Below the pieces are notes generated by a model that was given only the letters and a program-made list of their open reading frames with translations, was not told the origin of the DNA and made no database searches. Positions 17,035 through 25,844 of a stretch of 48,717 nucleotides of DNA are shown piece after piece; positions within the stretch are counted from its first letter, which is position 1, and every line of letters begins with the position of its first letter. Made by a program: the position numbers and the translations under genes. Source of the stretch: an uncultured Acidobacteriia bacterium (GTDB taxonomy: Bacteria; Acidobacteriota; Terriglobia; Bryobacterales; Bryobacteraceae); the NCBI GenBank assembly GCA_903923395.1, contig CAIXXM010000088.1, positions 1 to 48,717 on the forward strand. Reading direction: 5' to 3'.

Positions 17035-19413
17035 CTGAAAAAGTTCATTTTCCCCTTGATTTTATTGGTGTTCGCGCAATTTACGTCACCTGATTTTTGC
17101 AGGGCGCAACAGCAGGGCACTACGCCACCCGTACAGACGCCCCCGGGGCAGATTCCGCAGGACCCTCCGCCCGTCGAACGGCCTGATTTTGCGGTGAAGG
17201 TTCCCCGCCCCGATGCGCCCGTGAAGGGTGATTACGATATGACCGGGATCTTCCAGGAATCCCAGGGCGGCATCACGAAGTTGCGGAAGAACGTCGTGAT
17301 CGAGTTGAGCAATGCCACGTTCAAAGCCGATGAAGCGGAGTATGACGAGAACACCGGCATCTTCAAGGCCAAGGGGAACGTTTATTACCGGAACTACGAA
17401 CGCGACGAGGTGATCTACTGCGACAGCGCGGAATACAACATCGACACGCAGACAGGTACGTTCCAGCACGTGAGAGGTTTTTCGAAGACCAAGGTGGATT
17501 CCCGGCCGGGTGTATTCACCACCCAGGAACCGTTTTACTTTGAGGGCAAGTGGGCGGAGAAGATCGAAGACAAGTACATCGTCCATGACGGGTACATCAC
17601 GGATTGCAAGGTGCCGAGTCCCTGGTGGACTCTGCGCAGTCCGGTCTTTGATGTCATTCCGCATGAGCGGGCCATCACGAAGAATGCCATCTACCGGGTG
17701 CGCGGGATTCCGCTGTTCTACTTCCCCTACTACTACAAGCCTCTGACGAAGATGCCGAGGCGCAGCGGGTTCCTGACGCCGAATATCGGCAACAGTTCGC
17801 GGCGCGGCATCATGCTGGGGCTGGGCTATTACTGGGCCATCAACCGCAGCTATGATTTGACCTACCGGTTGCAGGATTTCACCTCCCGCGGCTATGCGCA
17901 CCACGTGGATTTCCGTGGCAAGCCGAATGACAAGACAGATTTCGATCTCATCTTCTACGGCGTGACCGACCGCGGCTATGCCACGGGGCCGAACACGATT
18001 TACAAAGCACCGGGATTCAGTCTGTATGGCGTGATCAAGACAGATCTGGGCAACGGCTGGACAGCGCGGGGCAATCTCGATTACCTGAGTTCATTGAAGT
18101 TCCGGCAGGAGTTCACCGAATCCTTCAATGAGGCGATCTTCTCCGAGGTGCATTCGACGGGCTACATCACCAAGCACTTCGACAACTACACGGTGAACAT
18201 TGTGGCGTCACGCAGTGAGAACTTCCAGGATGCGACGAAGGGAAATTCGATTGTGATCCGCAAGCTGCCGGAAGTAGAACTGGAAGGCCGCGACAAACTG
18301 CTGACGAACGGATCGATACCGCTCTGGTTTTCCTTCGATTCCACCTTTGCCCTGCTCCACAGAGTGCAGCCGGAGCCGAACGATACCAAACCGGCGGGCT
18401 TCTATCAAACCACGCAGTTCAGCGCCCGGGGCACGGCCGATCCGTCCCTGACGACGGCAGTTCGGTTCGGGGGCATGGATATCGTGCCGAGTTTTACGCT
18501 GCATGAGCGCTATTACGACCAGCAGTTGGATAGCGTGACGAAGTCGATTGGCGGCAGAAACCTGTTGCGGCACGCCACGGAACTGAATGTGGATTTCGTG
18601 CTGCCCTCGCTGGCGCGGATCTTCGAGAAGAAGACGTTTCTGGGGGACAAGATCAAGCACGTGATCGAGCCGCGGCTGACCTACAAGACCGTCAGCGGCG
18701 TGCAGAACTACAACAATACTATCCGCTATGACGATCTGGATTTGCTCACAAACACCAATGAGATTCTGCTGGGCGTGACGAACCGCTTGTTCGCCAAGAA
18801 GGGTGACCAGGTGAACGAAGTCTTCACCTGGGAAGTCTTTCAAAAGCGCTTCTTTGACCCGTACTTCGGTGGTGCGGTGGTGCCGGGGCAGCGCAATGTG
18901 GTCTTCACGGGCGCGGACCTGACGGGATATGCCTTTATCGACCAGCCGAGGAATTATTCGCCCGTGGTGAATATCCTGCGGGCCAGTCCGAGGAATGGCG
19001 TCGGGATTCAGTGGGAAGGCGATTACGATCCCCTCGGCGGAGGCAAGCTGGTGAACAGCATGTTCTCAACGGATGTGCGCGTGAAGAAGCTGTTTATTTC
19101 GGCCGGGCACAATTTAGTACGGCCGGATTCCGCGATTGCGCCGCCGGCAGACCAGGTACGCGGGACGTTCGGCTATGGGGAGACGAACCGGCGCGGCTGG
19201 AATGCGGCGGTCTCGTCCGTCTACGATTACCGCATCGGCAGAATGCAGTTCGCCACGGTGCAGGCCACTTACAACACGAACTGCTGCGGACTCAGCGTGC
19301 AGTTCCGCAGGTTCGAGTTCGGTGCGCGTAATGACAACCAGTACCGCGTCGCGTTCACCATCGCGAACATCGGCAGCTTTGGAACACTCAAGAAGCAGGA
19401 ACGGCTCTTTTAG
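17035..19413 (+). CDS. lptD: LPS-assembly outer membrane protein LptD
   Basis: Forms the outer-membrane barrel that places LPS in the outer leaflet. A signal peptide (KKFIFPLILLVFAQF) is followed by a Pro-rich stretch, an OstA/LptA-like periplasmic domain (about 65-200; KADEAEYDENTGIFKAKGNV), and a long C-terminal region of alternating beta strands with many aromatic residues, ending with F as outer-membrane proteins do (KKQERLF). Length is 792 residues from a CTG at 17035. An upstream ATG at 16939 would add 32 residues before the signal peptide and lacks a Shine-Dalgarno, so CTG is preferred. It works with the LptF-LptG fusion 3 kb upstream; LptE is not seen. The last codons are repeated in the downstream gap. 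Confidence 0.92.
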   Translation: MKKFIFPLILLVFAQFTSPDFCRAQQQGTTPPVQTPPGQIPQDPPPVERPDFAVKVPRPDAPVKGDYDMTGIFQESQGGITKLRKNVVIELSNATFKADEAEYDENTGIFKAKGNVYYRNYERDEVIYCDSAEYNIDTQTGTFQHVRGFSKTKVDSRPGVFTTQEPFYFEGKWAEKIEDKYIVHDGYITDCKVPSPWWTLRSPVFDVIPHERAITKNAIYRVRGIPLFYFPYYYKPLTKMPRRSGFLTPNIGNSSRRGIMLGLGYYWAINRSYDLTYRLQDFTSRGYAHHVDFRGKPNDKTDFDLIFYGVTDRGYATGPNTIYKAPGFSLYGVIKTDLGNGWTARGNLDYLSSLKFRQEFTESFNEAIFSEVHSTGYITKHFDNYTVNIVASRSENFQDATKGNSIVIRKLPEVELEGRDKLLTNGSIPLWFSFDSTFALLHRVQPEPNDTKPAGFYQTTQFSARGTADPSLTTAVRFGGMDIVPSFTLHERYYDQQLDSVTKSIGGRNLLRHATELNVDFVLPSLARIFEKKTFLGDKIKHVIEPRLTYKTVSGVQNYNNTIRYDDLDLLTNTNEILLGVTNRLFAKKGDQVNEVFTWEVFQKRFFDPYFGGAVVPGQRNVVFTGADLTGYAFIDQPRNYSPVVNILRASPRNGVGIQWEGDYDPLGGGKLVNSMFSTDVRVKKLFISAGHNLVRPDSAIAPPADQVRGTFGYGETNRRGWNAAVSSVYDYRIGRMQFATVQATYNTNCCGLSVQFRRFEFGARNDNQYRVAFTIANIGSFGTLKKQERLF

Positions 19414-19530
19414 AGAACCGCCGCACAACGGACGACTTCGGGCCGCCGGAACGCTGCCGTTGCTGATCGAGTTTGCGGGCGCGGCCCTTGCGCCTGTGCG
19501 GCTCTTTTAGAGAACCGCCGCACAACGGAC
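19402..19530. repeat. 32-bp direct repeat copying the end of lptD
   Basis: A 32-bp sequence beginning CGGCTCTTTTAGAG occurs exactly at 19402-19433 and again at 19499-19530, 97 bp apart. The first copy contains the last codons and stop of lptD (Arg-Leu-Phe-stop); the second lies in the noncoding gap. The rest of the gap (19531-19589) shows no gene. Confidence 0.9.
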
Positions 19531-19589
19531 TCGCCGCCCGCGTTGAATACTTCCAGTGAGAACTTGTTGAAAAGCCCAAGAAGCAGACG

Positions 19590-19982
19590 TTACTGCTTCG
19601 CCAGATTGAGTTCGTCTTCGATCTCGTAGATCTTGTCTTCCAGATTGCGCGTGGCGGTGCCTGCTGCTTTGGCAGCTTCGAGCTTCTTCTTCGCCGCGGC
19701 GAGTTTCTTTTCGAGAGCCACAACTTTCGGGTCCGCTTTCGGGGCGGCTGGCAGCACCGCGGACTTCTTCGCCGCCGGTTTCGCTGACTCTTTGAACTTG
19801 AAAGACAGAATGCCGGCAGGTGGCTTCAACTGCGCACCAAAGTCTTCCTTGTAATCCTGCGCAATCTGCGCGGCCTCAAGAAGCAATTCCTTGAAGCGGG
19901 CCTCCATGGCCTGTTTGGCTTGCGCCCGGATGGACGCCCCCTGCTGTTTCCAACGCTGATATTCGGAAAGAATGGTGTCCAT
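19590..19982 (-). CDS. Small coiled-coil protein of unknown function
   Basis: A 130-residue protein with no signal peptide or membrane helix, so probably cytosolic. An N-terminal charged helix (about 1-60) is followed by a Pro/Lys/Ala linker with AKPAAKKSA and a C-terminal coiled coil rich in Lys, Ala and Glu (VVALEKKLAAAKKKLEA). I do not recognise a family. The ATG at 19982 is preferred over an in-frame GTG at 19994 because GAGG lies about 7 nt before the ATG. The high content of Lys and Ala recalls histone-like or DNA-associated tails, but nothing in the sequence proves that. It is divergent from the efflux operon. Confidence 0.7.
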   Translation of the reverse strand: MDTILSEYQRWKQQGASIRAQAKQAMEARFKELLLEAAQIAQDYKEDFGAQLKPPAGILSFKFKESAKPAAKKSAVLPAAPKADPKVVALEKKLAAAKKKLEAAKAAGTATRNLEDKIYEIEDELNLAKQ

Positions 19983-20055
19983 TTGTTCCCTCACAGTTTA
20001 AAGCACGCGAACTTTTTCCCACTTGGGCCGTATTACCACCTTGAGGGAATTACGA

Positions 20056-20265
20056 ATGAACAGGAAGAGGCGGACCGCCCGCGTTGTCGTCGCAGCAGTG
20101 TTACTCGCAGGAGCTGCGTTTGTCATGCCACTGACCACCGCACAGAAGAGAGAGGTCACTCCGGCAGTGGTTCACTGTGATGCGCGGCCGGCCGTGCACA
20201 GAGATACAACTCCAGCATTCAAACCCTTCGCGCAATACGAACCCATGGAGAGTCTGGAGAACTAG
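20056..20265 (+). CDS. Small secreted protein ahead of the efflux genes
   Basis: A 69-residue protein with a basic start (MNRKRRTAR) and a hydrophobic core (VVVAAVLLAGAAFVMPL), so a signal peptide or a single membrane anchor, followed by a short tail without a known domain. GAGGG lies about 9 nt before the ATG at 20056. The stop is 2 nt before the start of the adaptor gene, whose ribosome binding site lies inside this gene. This implies one transcript and possible translational coupling, so it may act with the transporter or serve as a leader. I recognise no family. Confidence 0.6.
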   Translation: MNRKRRTARVVVAAVLLAGAAFVMPLTTAQKREVTPAVVHCDARPAVHRDTTPAFKPFAQYEPMESLEN

Positions 20266-20267
20266 TT

Positions 20268-21467
20268 ATGGCAAAGAAGAAAGGGCTCGTTTGGATTTGG
20301 CTGCCGGTGATGCTGCTGGGTCTGGGAACCGCTGCGTTCTTCTCAGTGAAGGCCTACACGTCGAAACCGGTCAAGATCGAGGATGAGAAGCTCGCGAAGG
20401 TGGAGCGGCTGGATCTGGCACGGTCCGTGGTGGCGACAGGCAAAGTCCAGCCTGTAACGCAAGTGGAGATCAAGAGCAAGGCCAGCGGGATTATTCAGAA
20501 GCTCGCGGTGAATGTTGGTGATGTTGTTCACAAAGGTCAGGTACTTTGCGAACTGGATAAGAATGACTTACAACCGGCGCTGCAGGGACAGGTGGCCGCA
20601 TTGCATGTTGCTGAAGCCAATGTAAGATCCGCGAAGGCAGATTATGAACGTTACACGGGGGCTGCCGAGGGAACGGATCTTCCCTTCCTGACGCGCACCC
20701 TGGACCGCGCCAAGCAGATGATGGCGGGCAAGCTCATCGCGCAGAACACGCTGGAAGATGCCGAGAAGAATTACCAGATGGCAGTGAACAAGCAGGAATC
20801 CGCGAAGGCGAATCTGGGTACGGCAGCGGCGGCCATTGCGAAGGCGGAAGCATCGCTGGAACAACAGCGCTCCGCCGTGGAGCGCGCCGAAGAAGATCTG
20901 CGCAATGCAACTATCACCTCGCCGATTGACGGGCTGGTGTTATCGCGTGATCACGAAGTAGGTGATGCAGTTAGCTCCATTCTGACGATGGGTTCCGCCG
21001 CCACGGTGATTATGACCGTGGGCGATCTCAATGAGATCTATATCAAGGGCAAGGTGGATGAGAGCGACGTCGGCCATGTTTATCTGGGCCAGCCCGCACG
21101 CATTACTGTGGAATCTTTCAAAGATCAGAAGTTTGATGGCAAAGTCACAAAGATCTCTCCCATGGGGACGGAGAAAGACAATGTCACGACCTTTGAAGTG
21201 CGCGTCTCCATCAGCAATGAGATGCATCTTTTGAAATCGCAGATGACGGCCAATGCTGAAATTCTGCTGGAAGAGAAGAAGGGCGTGCTGGCGATCCCGG
21301 AAGGGGCCGTTCTCTACAACAAAGACAAGTCCGTGGCGGTGGAGATCCCGGACGAAACCGGTGAAAAAGGCCGTAAGAAGCTTGCCGTGAAGACCGGCAT
21401 CAGCAATGGCTCGAAGACAGAGATTCTCAGCGGCCTCCGCGAGGGGCAGCAGGTCATCCTGCAGTAG
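20268..21467 (+). CDS. Periplasmic adaptor (HlyD/MacA-type membrane fusion protein)
   Basis: Links an inner-membrane transporter to an outer-membrane channel. The 399 residues have an N-terminal membrane anchor (GLVWIWLPVMLLGLGTAAFF), a lipoyl half (VEIKSKASGIIQKLAVNVGD), a long coiled-coil hairpin (about 100-215), the second lipoyl half (ATITSPIDGLVL) and beta-barrel and membrane-proximal domains (to about 399). This is the MacA pattern. Two MacB-type permeases follow 6 nt and then 15 nt later, so it is an ABC-type efflux or export system. The cargo is unknown. Confidence 0.92.
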   Translation: MAKKKGLVWIWLPVMLLGLGTAAFFSVKAYTSKPVKIEDEKLAKVERLDLARSVVATGKVQPVTQVEIKSKASGIIQKLAVNVGDVVHKGQVLCELDKNDLQPALQGQVAALHVAEANVRSAKADYERYTGAAEGTDLPFLTRTLDRAKQMMAGKLIAQNTLEDAEKNYQMAVNKQESAKANLGTAAAAIAKAEASLEQQRSAVERAEEDLRNATITSPIDGLVLSRDHEVGDAVSSILTMGSAATVIMTVGDLNEIYIKGKVDESDVGHVYLGQPARITVESFKDQKFDGKVTKISPMGTEKDNVTTFEVRVSISNEMHLLKSQMTANAEILLEEKKGVLAIPEGAVLYNKDKSVAVEIPDETGEKGRKKLAVKTGISNGSKTEILSGLREGQQVILQ

Positions 21468-21473
21468 GCTGCC

Positions 21474-22733
21474 ATGAGTTACTGGAAAGAACTGGTGGCG
21501 CAGGTCTTCTCCAGCCTGCTGCGGAACAAGCTGCGGAGCGTGCTGACCATGGCGGGGATCGCCTGGGGGATCGCCTCCATCGTGATCATTATTGCGATGG
21601 GGGACAGCTTCAAAGAGGGCCAGCGGAATAACACAAAGTCGCTGGGTGAAAATATCGTGATTCTCTTCGGCGGCCGCACGGAGTTACAGGCGGGCGGACA
21701 AAGAGCCGGGCGGCGCATCCGCTTGAATTACTCGGATGTGGAAGATATCCGGCGGGAAGCCTACCTGGTAAAAATGACTGCCGCGGAACTGGAAGGTGAA
21801 GTCCGCGCGACGAGTCCATTCAACAGCGGAACCTTCGATTACAGCGGTGTGGAGCCGCACTTCAACCAGATGCGGACACTGCCGGTGGAAGCGGGCCGTT
21901 TCTTCACAGAAGACGACGAGAAAGACGGGAAGCGTGTCTGCGTGATCGGGCTCGATGTCAAGAAGCAGTTGTTCGGCCAGCGTCCAGTGGCACTGGGGAC
22001 AAAGATCTCGATCAACTCACTTCCATTCGTCATTGTCGGCTGGCTGAAGAAGAAAGACCAGAACAGCAGTTACTCCGGTCTCGATGAAAAGAAGATCTTC
22101 CTGCCTTACTCCACCGCGGCACGGGATGTTCCACCCAAGGCAAGTTACTTTCAGCCGGGGATGCTGGATGAGATTCTCTATGTTCCGCGCTCACTGGTAC
22201 AGTTCGAGGAAGCCCGGCTGCAGGTCAAGAAGATCATTGGCCGCAACCATAAGTTCAACCCTTATGACAAAGCCGCTCTGGGTGTTTGGGATACGGTGGA
22301 GAACTCCAAGATGGTGGACGGTATCTTCAACTCGATGACCGTCTTTCTCGCCATCATCGCGATCGTGACGCTTTCTCTGGGCGGCGTCAGTGTCATGAAT
22401 ATCATGCTGGTGACAGTCACAGAACGGACACGCGAGATCGGCCTGCGCAAAGCTCTGGGCGCGACCCGTTTCCGCATCCTGCTCGACTTCCTGGTGGAGG
22501 GGTGCGTGCTGTCTTTCCTGAGCGGTGCCGTGGGTTGGAGTATCGCTTTCGGTCTGTCATCGGCCTTAAAGCAGGTAGAGATGCCGGAGATGTTTCCCGG
22601 TCTGCCGGTGCAGGGCGAAACGACATTGTTCGCCTTCGCGGCACTCGCTGTGATTGCGGTGGCATCGTCGCTGTTCCCTGCCTGGCGCGCGGCATCATTA
22701 ACCCCGGTGGAAGCGCTTCGGGCGGAAAGATAA
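21474..22733 (+). CDS. MacB/FtsX-type ABC transporter permease, first copy
   Basis: A 419-residue permease without an ATP-binding domain. The N-terminus has one membrane helix (about 20-42), then a large periplasmic MacB-like core domain (about 45-280), then three helices in the FtsX domain with the motif VTVTERTREIGLRKALGATR, the family signature for coupling to an ATPase. The C-terminus PAWRAASLTPVEALR is also typical. It is a close relative of the next gene, probably an old duplication, and the two may form a heterodimer. Confidence 0.9.
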   Translation: MSYWKELVAQVFSSLLRNKLRSVLTMAGIAWGIASIVIIIAMGDSFKEGQRNNTKSLGENIVILFGGRTELQAGGQRAGRRIRLNYSDVEDIRREAYLVKMTAAELEGEVRATSPFNSGTFDYSGVEPHFNQMRTLPVEAGRFFTEDDEKDGKRVCVIGLDVKKQLFGQRPVALGTKISINSLPFVIVGWLKKKDQNSSYSGLDEKKIFLPYSTAARDVPPKASYFQPGMLDEILYVPRSLVQFEEARLQVKKIIGRNHKFNPYDKAALGVWDTVENSKMVDGIFNSMTVFLAIIAIVTLSLGGVSVMNIMLVTVTERTREIGLRKALGATRFRILLDFLVEGCVLSFLSGAVGWSIAFGLSSALKQVEMPEMFPGLPVQGETTLFAFAALAVIAVASSLFPAWRAASLTPVEALRAER

Positions 22734-22748
22734 CTGAAGGAAAGCTAA

Positions 22749-24008
22749 GTGAAATTCGCATCGATCATCGCGGAGGCCTGGGGTGCCTTGAAGTTCAACC
22801 GCCACCGCAGCCTGCTCACCATGGCAAGTCTGGCCTGGGGAGTGGCCTGCTTCGTCATCCTGTATTCCTATGGCGAGGGCTTTGGGCGCGCACTGCGGAC
22901 GTCTTTCCAGGCCGTGGGCCAGGATCTGGTGCTGGTCTTCGGCGGACAAACTTCCACGCAGGCGGGGGGCGAGCGGGCGGGCCGCCATATTAGGCTGGAA
23001 CTCACTGATGAAGAGGCAATCCGCGAGTCAGTGCCAACGGTAGGTGCCATCTCCGCTGAGGTGATGATGCGCCGCACGATGGTGAAACGCGGCGTGCGGG
23101 AACAATCCATGTCGATCCGCGCGGTGGAACCCGTCTACGGCAGGATACGGAATATGACGCTCGATACCGGGCGCTGGGTCAGTCCGGAAGATGAGTTGAA
23201 TAAGTCGCGCGTTGCCGTGCTGGGAGCGGAGGCGGCGAAGAAGCTGTTCGGAGAGATTCCGCCAGTGGGCGAAACCATCATCTTCGGCGGTTCCACGTTC
23301 CAGGTCATTGGCTTGCTGAAGACCAAAACGCAGATCTCGAATTACAACACGCCGGATAACCAGTGCGTGTTCATGCCCCTTTCGACGGCATCACTCATCC
23401 GCGAGATTAAGTACCCGGATAACTTCGTCTGGATGCCCGCCAATCCAATCTTCCGTGCCGATGCGGTCAAGCAGGTCCGCGCGACGCTGGGCCGTCTGCA
23501 TAACTTCCCGCCGAATGATGAACGGGCGGTGGAGATTATCGTCTTCAATGAATTCATGAAAGTGATTGACACGATGTCGATCGCTCTGCAGGTGCTGCTC
23601 GGTCTAATTGGAGCGATGACATTGGCGATTGGCGGCGTGGGGCTGACGAATATCATGCTGGTCTCCGTCACGCAGAGGACGAAGGAGATCGGCGTGCTGA
23701 AGGCACTTGGCGCCACGCGGGGTGAGGTACTGTTGCAGTTCCTGCTGGAGGCCATGGCGATAGTAACCGCCGGTGGACTGTTGGGAGTGGTGATCGGCTG
23801 GGCGGCAACGAGCGGGATTCAGACCCTGCCTTTGCTGGGACCGCTGTTCAAGGATGATTCGGGCACCGGGGATATCCATTTACAGATCTCCCAGTTTGCG
23901 GTGATTGTCTCGACGGTGGTTCTGGAACTTATCGGGGTGATTGCCGGCTTGTTACCAGCAATCAAGGCGTCACGATTGGATCCAATGGAAGCGCTGCGGT
24001 ACGAGTAA
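22749..24008 (+). CDS. MacB/FtsX-type ABC transporter permease, second copy
   Basis: A paralogue of the upstream permease with the same length (419 residues) and layout: one N-terminal helix, a periplasmic core domain, then the FtsX domain with SVTQRTKEIGVLKALGATRG and the end LLPAIKASRLDPMEALRYE. The GTG start at 22749 has AAGGAAAG 7 to 8 nt upstream. No ATPase gene is found in the window, although this type of permease needs one; it must be encoded elsewhere. The gene ends 1 nt from a convergent methyltransferase. Confidence 0.9.
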   Translation: MKFASIIAEAWGALKFNRHRSLLTMASLAWGVACFVILYSYGEGFGRALRTSFQAVGQDLVLVFGGQTSTQAGGERAGRHIRLELTDEEAIRESVPTVGAISAEVMMRRTMVKRGVREQSMSIRAVEPVYGRIRNMTLDTGRWVSPEDELNKSRVAVLGAEAAKKLFGEIPPVGETIIFGGSTFQVIGLLKTKTQISNYNTPDNQCVFMPLSTASLIREIKYPDNFVWMPANPIFRADAVKQVRATLGRLHNFPPNDERAVEIIVFNEFMKVIDTMSIALQVLLGLIGAMTLAIGGVGLTNIMLVSVTQRTKEIGVLKALGATRGEVLLQFLLEAMAIVTAGGLLGVVIGWAATSGIQTLPLLGPLFKDDSGTGDIHLQISQFAVIVSTVVLELIGVIAGLLPAIKASRLDPMEALRYE

Positions 24009-24009
24009 T

Positions 24010-25065
24010 CTAACCCAGCCTGATCCCTGAACCTTCGCTCACCACACCTGATCCAGGAGTCGCAATAATCAACCCTAAGTCGCGCTCTTCCAGATGCATC
24101 GTATGGCTGAGTTGGAAATCGAGCGTGATCTTGCCGGGGGGCAGTGAGACCGCGTTGGCATAGACATGATCACCGGCCTCCGTATAACTGGCCGGGGGCA
24201 GCAGCATGCCATTCACGGTAGCCGAAAGCACCAGAGGAGCCTCCAGCAAGTCCGGCACGATTCGGAAATGGAGTTCCAGTTTGCGGCAGGGTTCGGGATT
24301 GTCGATGATCATGCCGAAGCGCTGCTGCGTCCAGCGCCAGGATTCGTTTTCCAGCTTGTGCCAGCCGTGCGTGAGGCGGAAAGTCTGCGCCGTCACGGCG
24401 AAACGGCTTTGCAGGTGACAGAAGAACCGGTCATCCACGCCATCGCCGGTGATGGTATGCCTGACAACATCCCAGCCAGTGCGGTCCAGCAATCGCAGAA
24501 GCCCTTGTTCAGAGAAGAACCAGAAGTTCGTGGGGTCATCTTCGAATTCACGGAAGCCGGTTAGATAAGCCACTGCATCAGAGACTTTCGCAGGGGGCAG
24601 AATCCGGGTGCTCAACAGGCAGTGGTGCGTGTGCCGTGCCAGCTTTTCGAGGAAGAAGTAGGGGTTCTTGAGGTGATAAAGGAGGCCCAGGCAGACCGCA
24701 ACGCCGAAGCGCTGCCCCGGCAAAGTGAACTGCTCATCGATATCAACCTCGCAGAGCTCCATGGACGACCCCAGTTCGCGCTTTAACAGCGCCAGCCCCA
24801 GCATGCGGTTGGCATTGGTGCCGGGCCAGTCGATTGCAGTCACCTGGCTGCCCAGGGATTCCATCACGAAGGCAAGATCTCCGTCGGCCGAGCCGATATC
24901 CGCCACCGGCGCGCCATCAGCCAGCCTGGCGATATCATGCACGCCCCCCGGCAGGATCTTTTCGAGTTGCCCGATGTTGGCAAACGAATTGAAGCGGTAC
25001 CAGTCATAGGGCTCTGGACGGAGCCTTTCCTTGATTTCCAGAATCTTTTTCTGGACGGGAAACAT
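24010..25065 (-). CDS. SAM-dependent methyltransferase with C-terminal extension
   Basis: A class I methyltransferase: the SAM-binding motif is ADIGSADGDLAF (about 52-63), followed by an acidic residue in TAIDWPG and the segment VCLGLLYHLKNPYFFLEKLA, which resembles the CmoB/DUF1698-type fold. The last 130 residues form a beta-rich domain of unknown role. The 351 residues start at an ATG at 25065; the frame runs on upstream but opposes the next gene and is not protein-like. The substrate is not evident; the position gives no clue, since its neighbours are unrelated. Confidence 0.78.
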   Translation of the reverse strand: MFPVQKKILEIKERLRPEPYDWYRFNSFANIGQLEKILPGGVHDIARLADGAPVADIGSADGDLAFVMESLGSQVTAIDWPGTNANRMLGLALLKRELGSSMELCEVDIDEQFTLPGQRFGVAVCLGLLYHLKNPYFFLEKLARHTHHCLLSTRILPPAKVSDAVAYLTGFREFEDDPTNFWFFSEQGLLRLLDRTGWDVVRHTITGDGVDDRFFCHLQSRFAVTAQTFRLTHGWHKLENESWRWTQQRFGMIIDNPEPCRKLELHFRIVPDLLEAPLVLSATVNGMLLPPASYTEAGDHVYANAVSLPPGKITLDFQLSHTMHLEERDLGLIIATPGSGVVSEGSGIRLG

Positions 25066-25131
25066 CTTTTCGCGACGGAATCTCAATCGACCAGTATAGG
25101 CGGAGCAATATGCCGCTAAACTAGAGGTGAG

Positions 25132-25788
25132 ATGGTGCCAATAGCTGCAGCCGTCGTTCTGCTGGGACTTTTCGGCGGAGCGGAGACGTTGAACTTCGAT
25201 CATCTGTCTTCCGGGGCCATGCCTCCCTATTGGAGTGCGCCCGTGGTGTTGAGCGGAAAGCCCCCGCATTGGGCGATCGCACCTGACCCCAGCGCCCCCA
25301 GCCGGCACAACGTCTTCGCCCAGCTTTCCAGTGATGCCGGACGCAACCGGGAGCCGCTGGCGATCTTCGACAAGGTCGTTTGTGCGGATGGTGATCTGAG
25401 CGCCAAGTTCAAAATCGTCAAGGGCCGTGAGAGCGCGTCGGCTGGTGTGGTTTGGCGGTATCAGGATCCCCGTAATTACTACTACTTGCAGTTCAGCGCC
25501 AACCGCAAACGCATCACCCTGTACCGCATGCAGAACGGCAACCTGGTGATGCTGCCCATCCACGAATCCGCACAAACCGTCACGGAACTCTCGCGCGAAC
25601 TCAAGCCCGACGAATGGTACGTGGTGCGCATTCTCTATAAGGGCAGCCATTTCAAAGTCTGGTTCGGCAACCGCAAACTCTTTGAGGCGGACGACAACAC
25701 CTTCACCGGTCCGGGCAAGACGGGCATCTGCACCAAGGGCGACACTGTCGCTTACTTTGACGATTTCCGCATTGAAAAGAAAAGCTGA
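25132..25788 (+). CDS. Secreted LamG/DUF1080-like protein
   Basis: A 218-residue exported protein. A short hydrophobic signal segment (PIAAAVVLLGLFGGAE) precedes a single jelly-roll domain in which strands such as LSAKFKIV, ASAGVVWRYQDPRNYYYLQF and WYVVRILYKGSHFKVWF are typical of concanavalin-like folds (DUF1080 type). Such domains often bind or hydrolyse sugars. No catalytic residues can be named. GAGGTGAG lies just before the ATG. It is divergent from the methyltransferase and 56 nt ahead of another secreted protein. Confidence 0.72.
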   Translation: MVPIAAAVVLLGLFGGAETLNFDHLSSGAMPPYWSAPVVLSGKPPHWAIAPDPSAPSRHNVFAQLSSDAGRNREPLAIFDKVVCADGDLSAKFKIVKGRESASAGVVWRYQDPRNYYYLQFSANRKRITLYRMQNGNLVMLPIHESAQTVTELSRELKPDEWYVVRILYKGSHFKVWFGNRKLFEADDNTFTGPGKTGICTKGDTVAYFDDFRIEKKS

Positions 25789-25844
25789 AGTTCCGGCGAA
25801 CCGGAAGGCAGCGGGCTCCGTTAGGATCAGATAGAGAGAACTTT

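Noticed and set aside
22749-24008. Second permease as an assembly duplicate of the first
   Set aside because: The two proteins have equal length but clearly different sequences throughout, so they are true paralogues.
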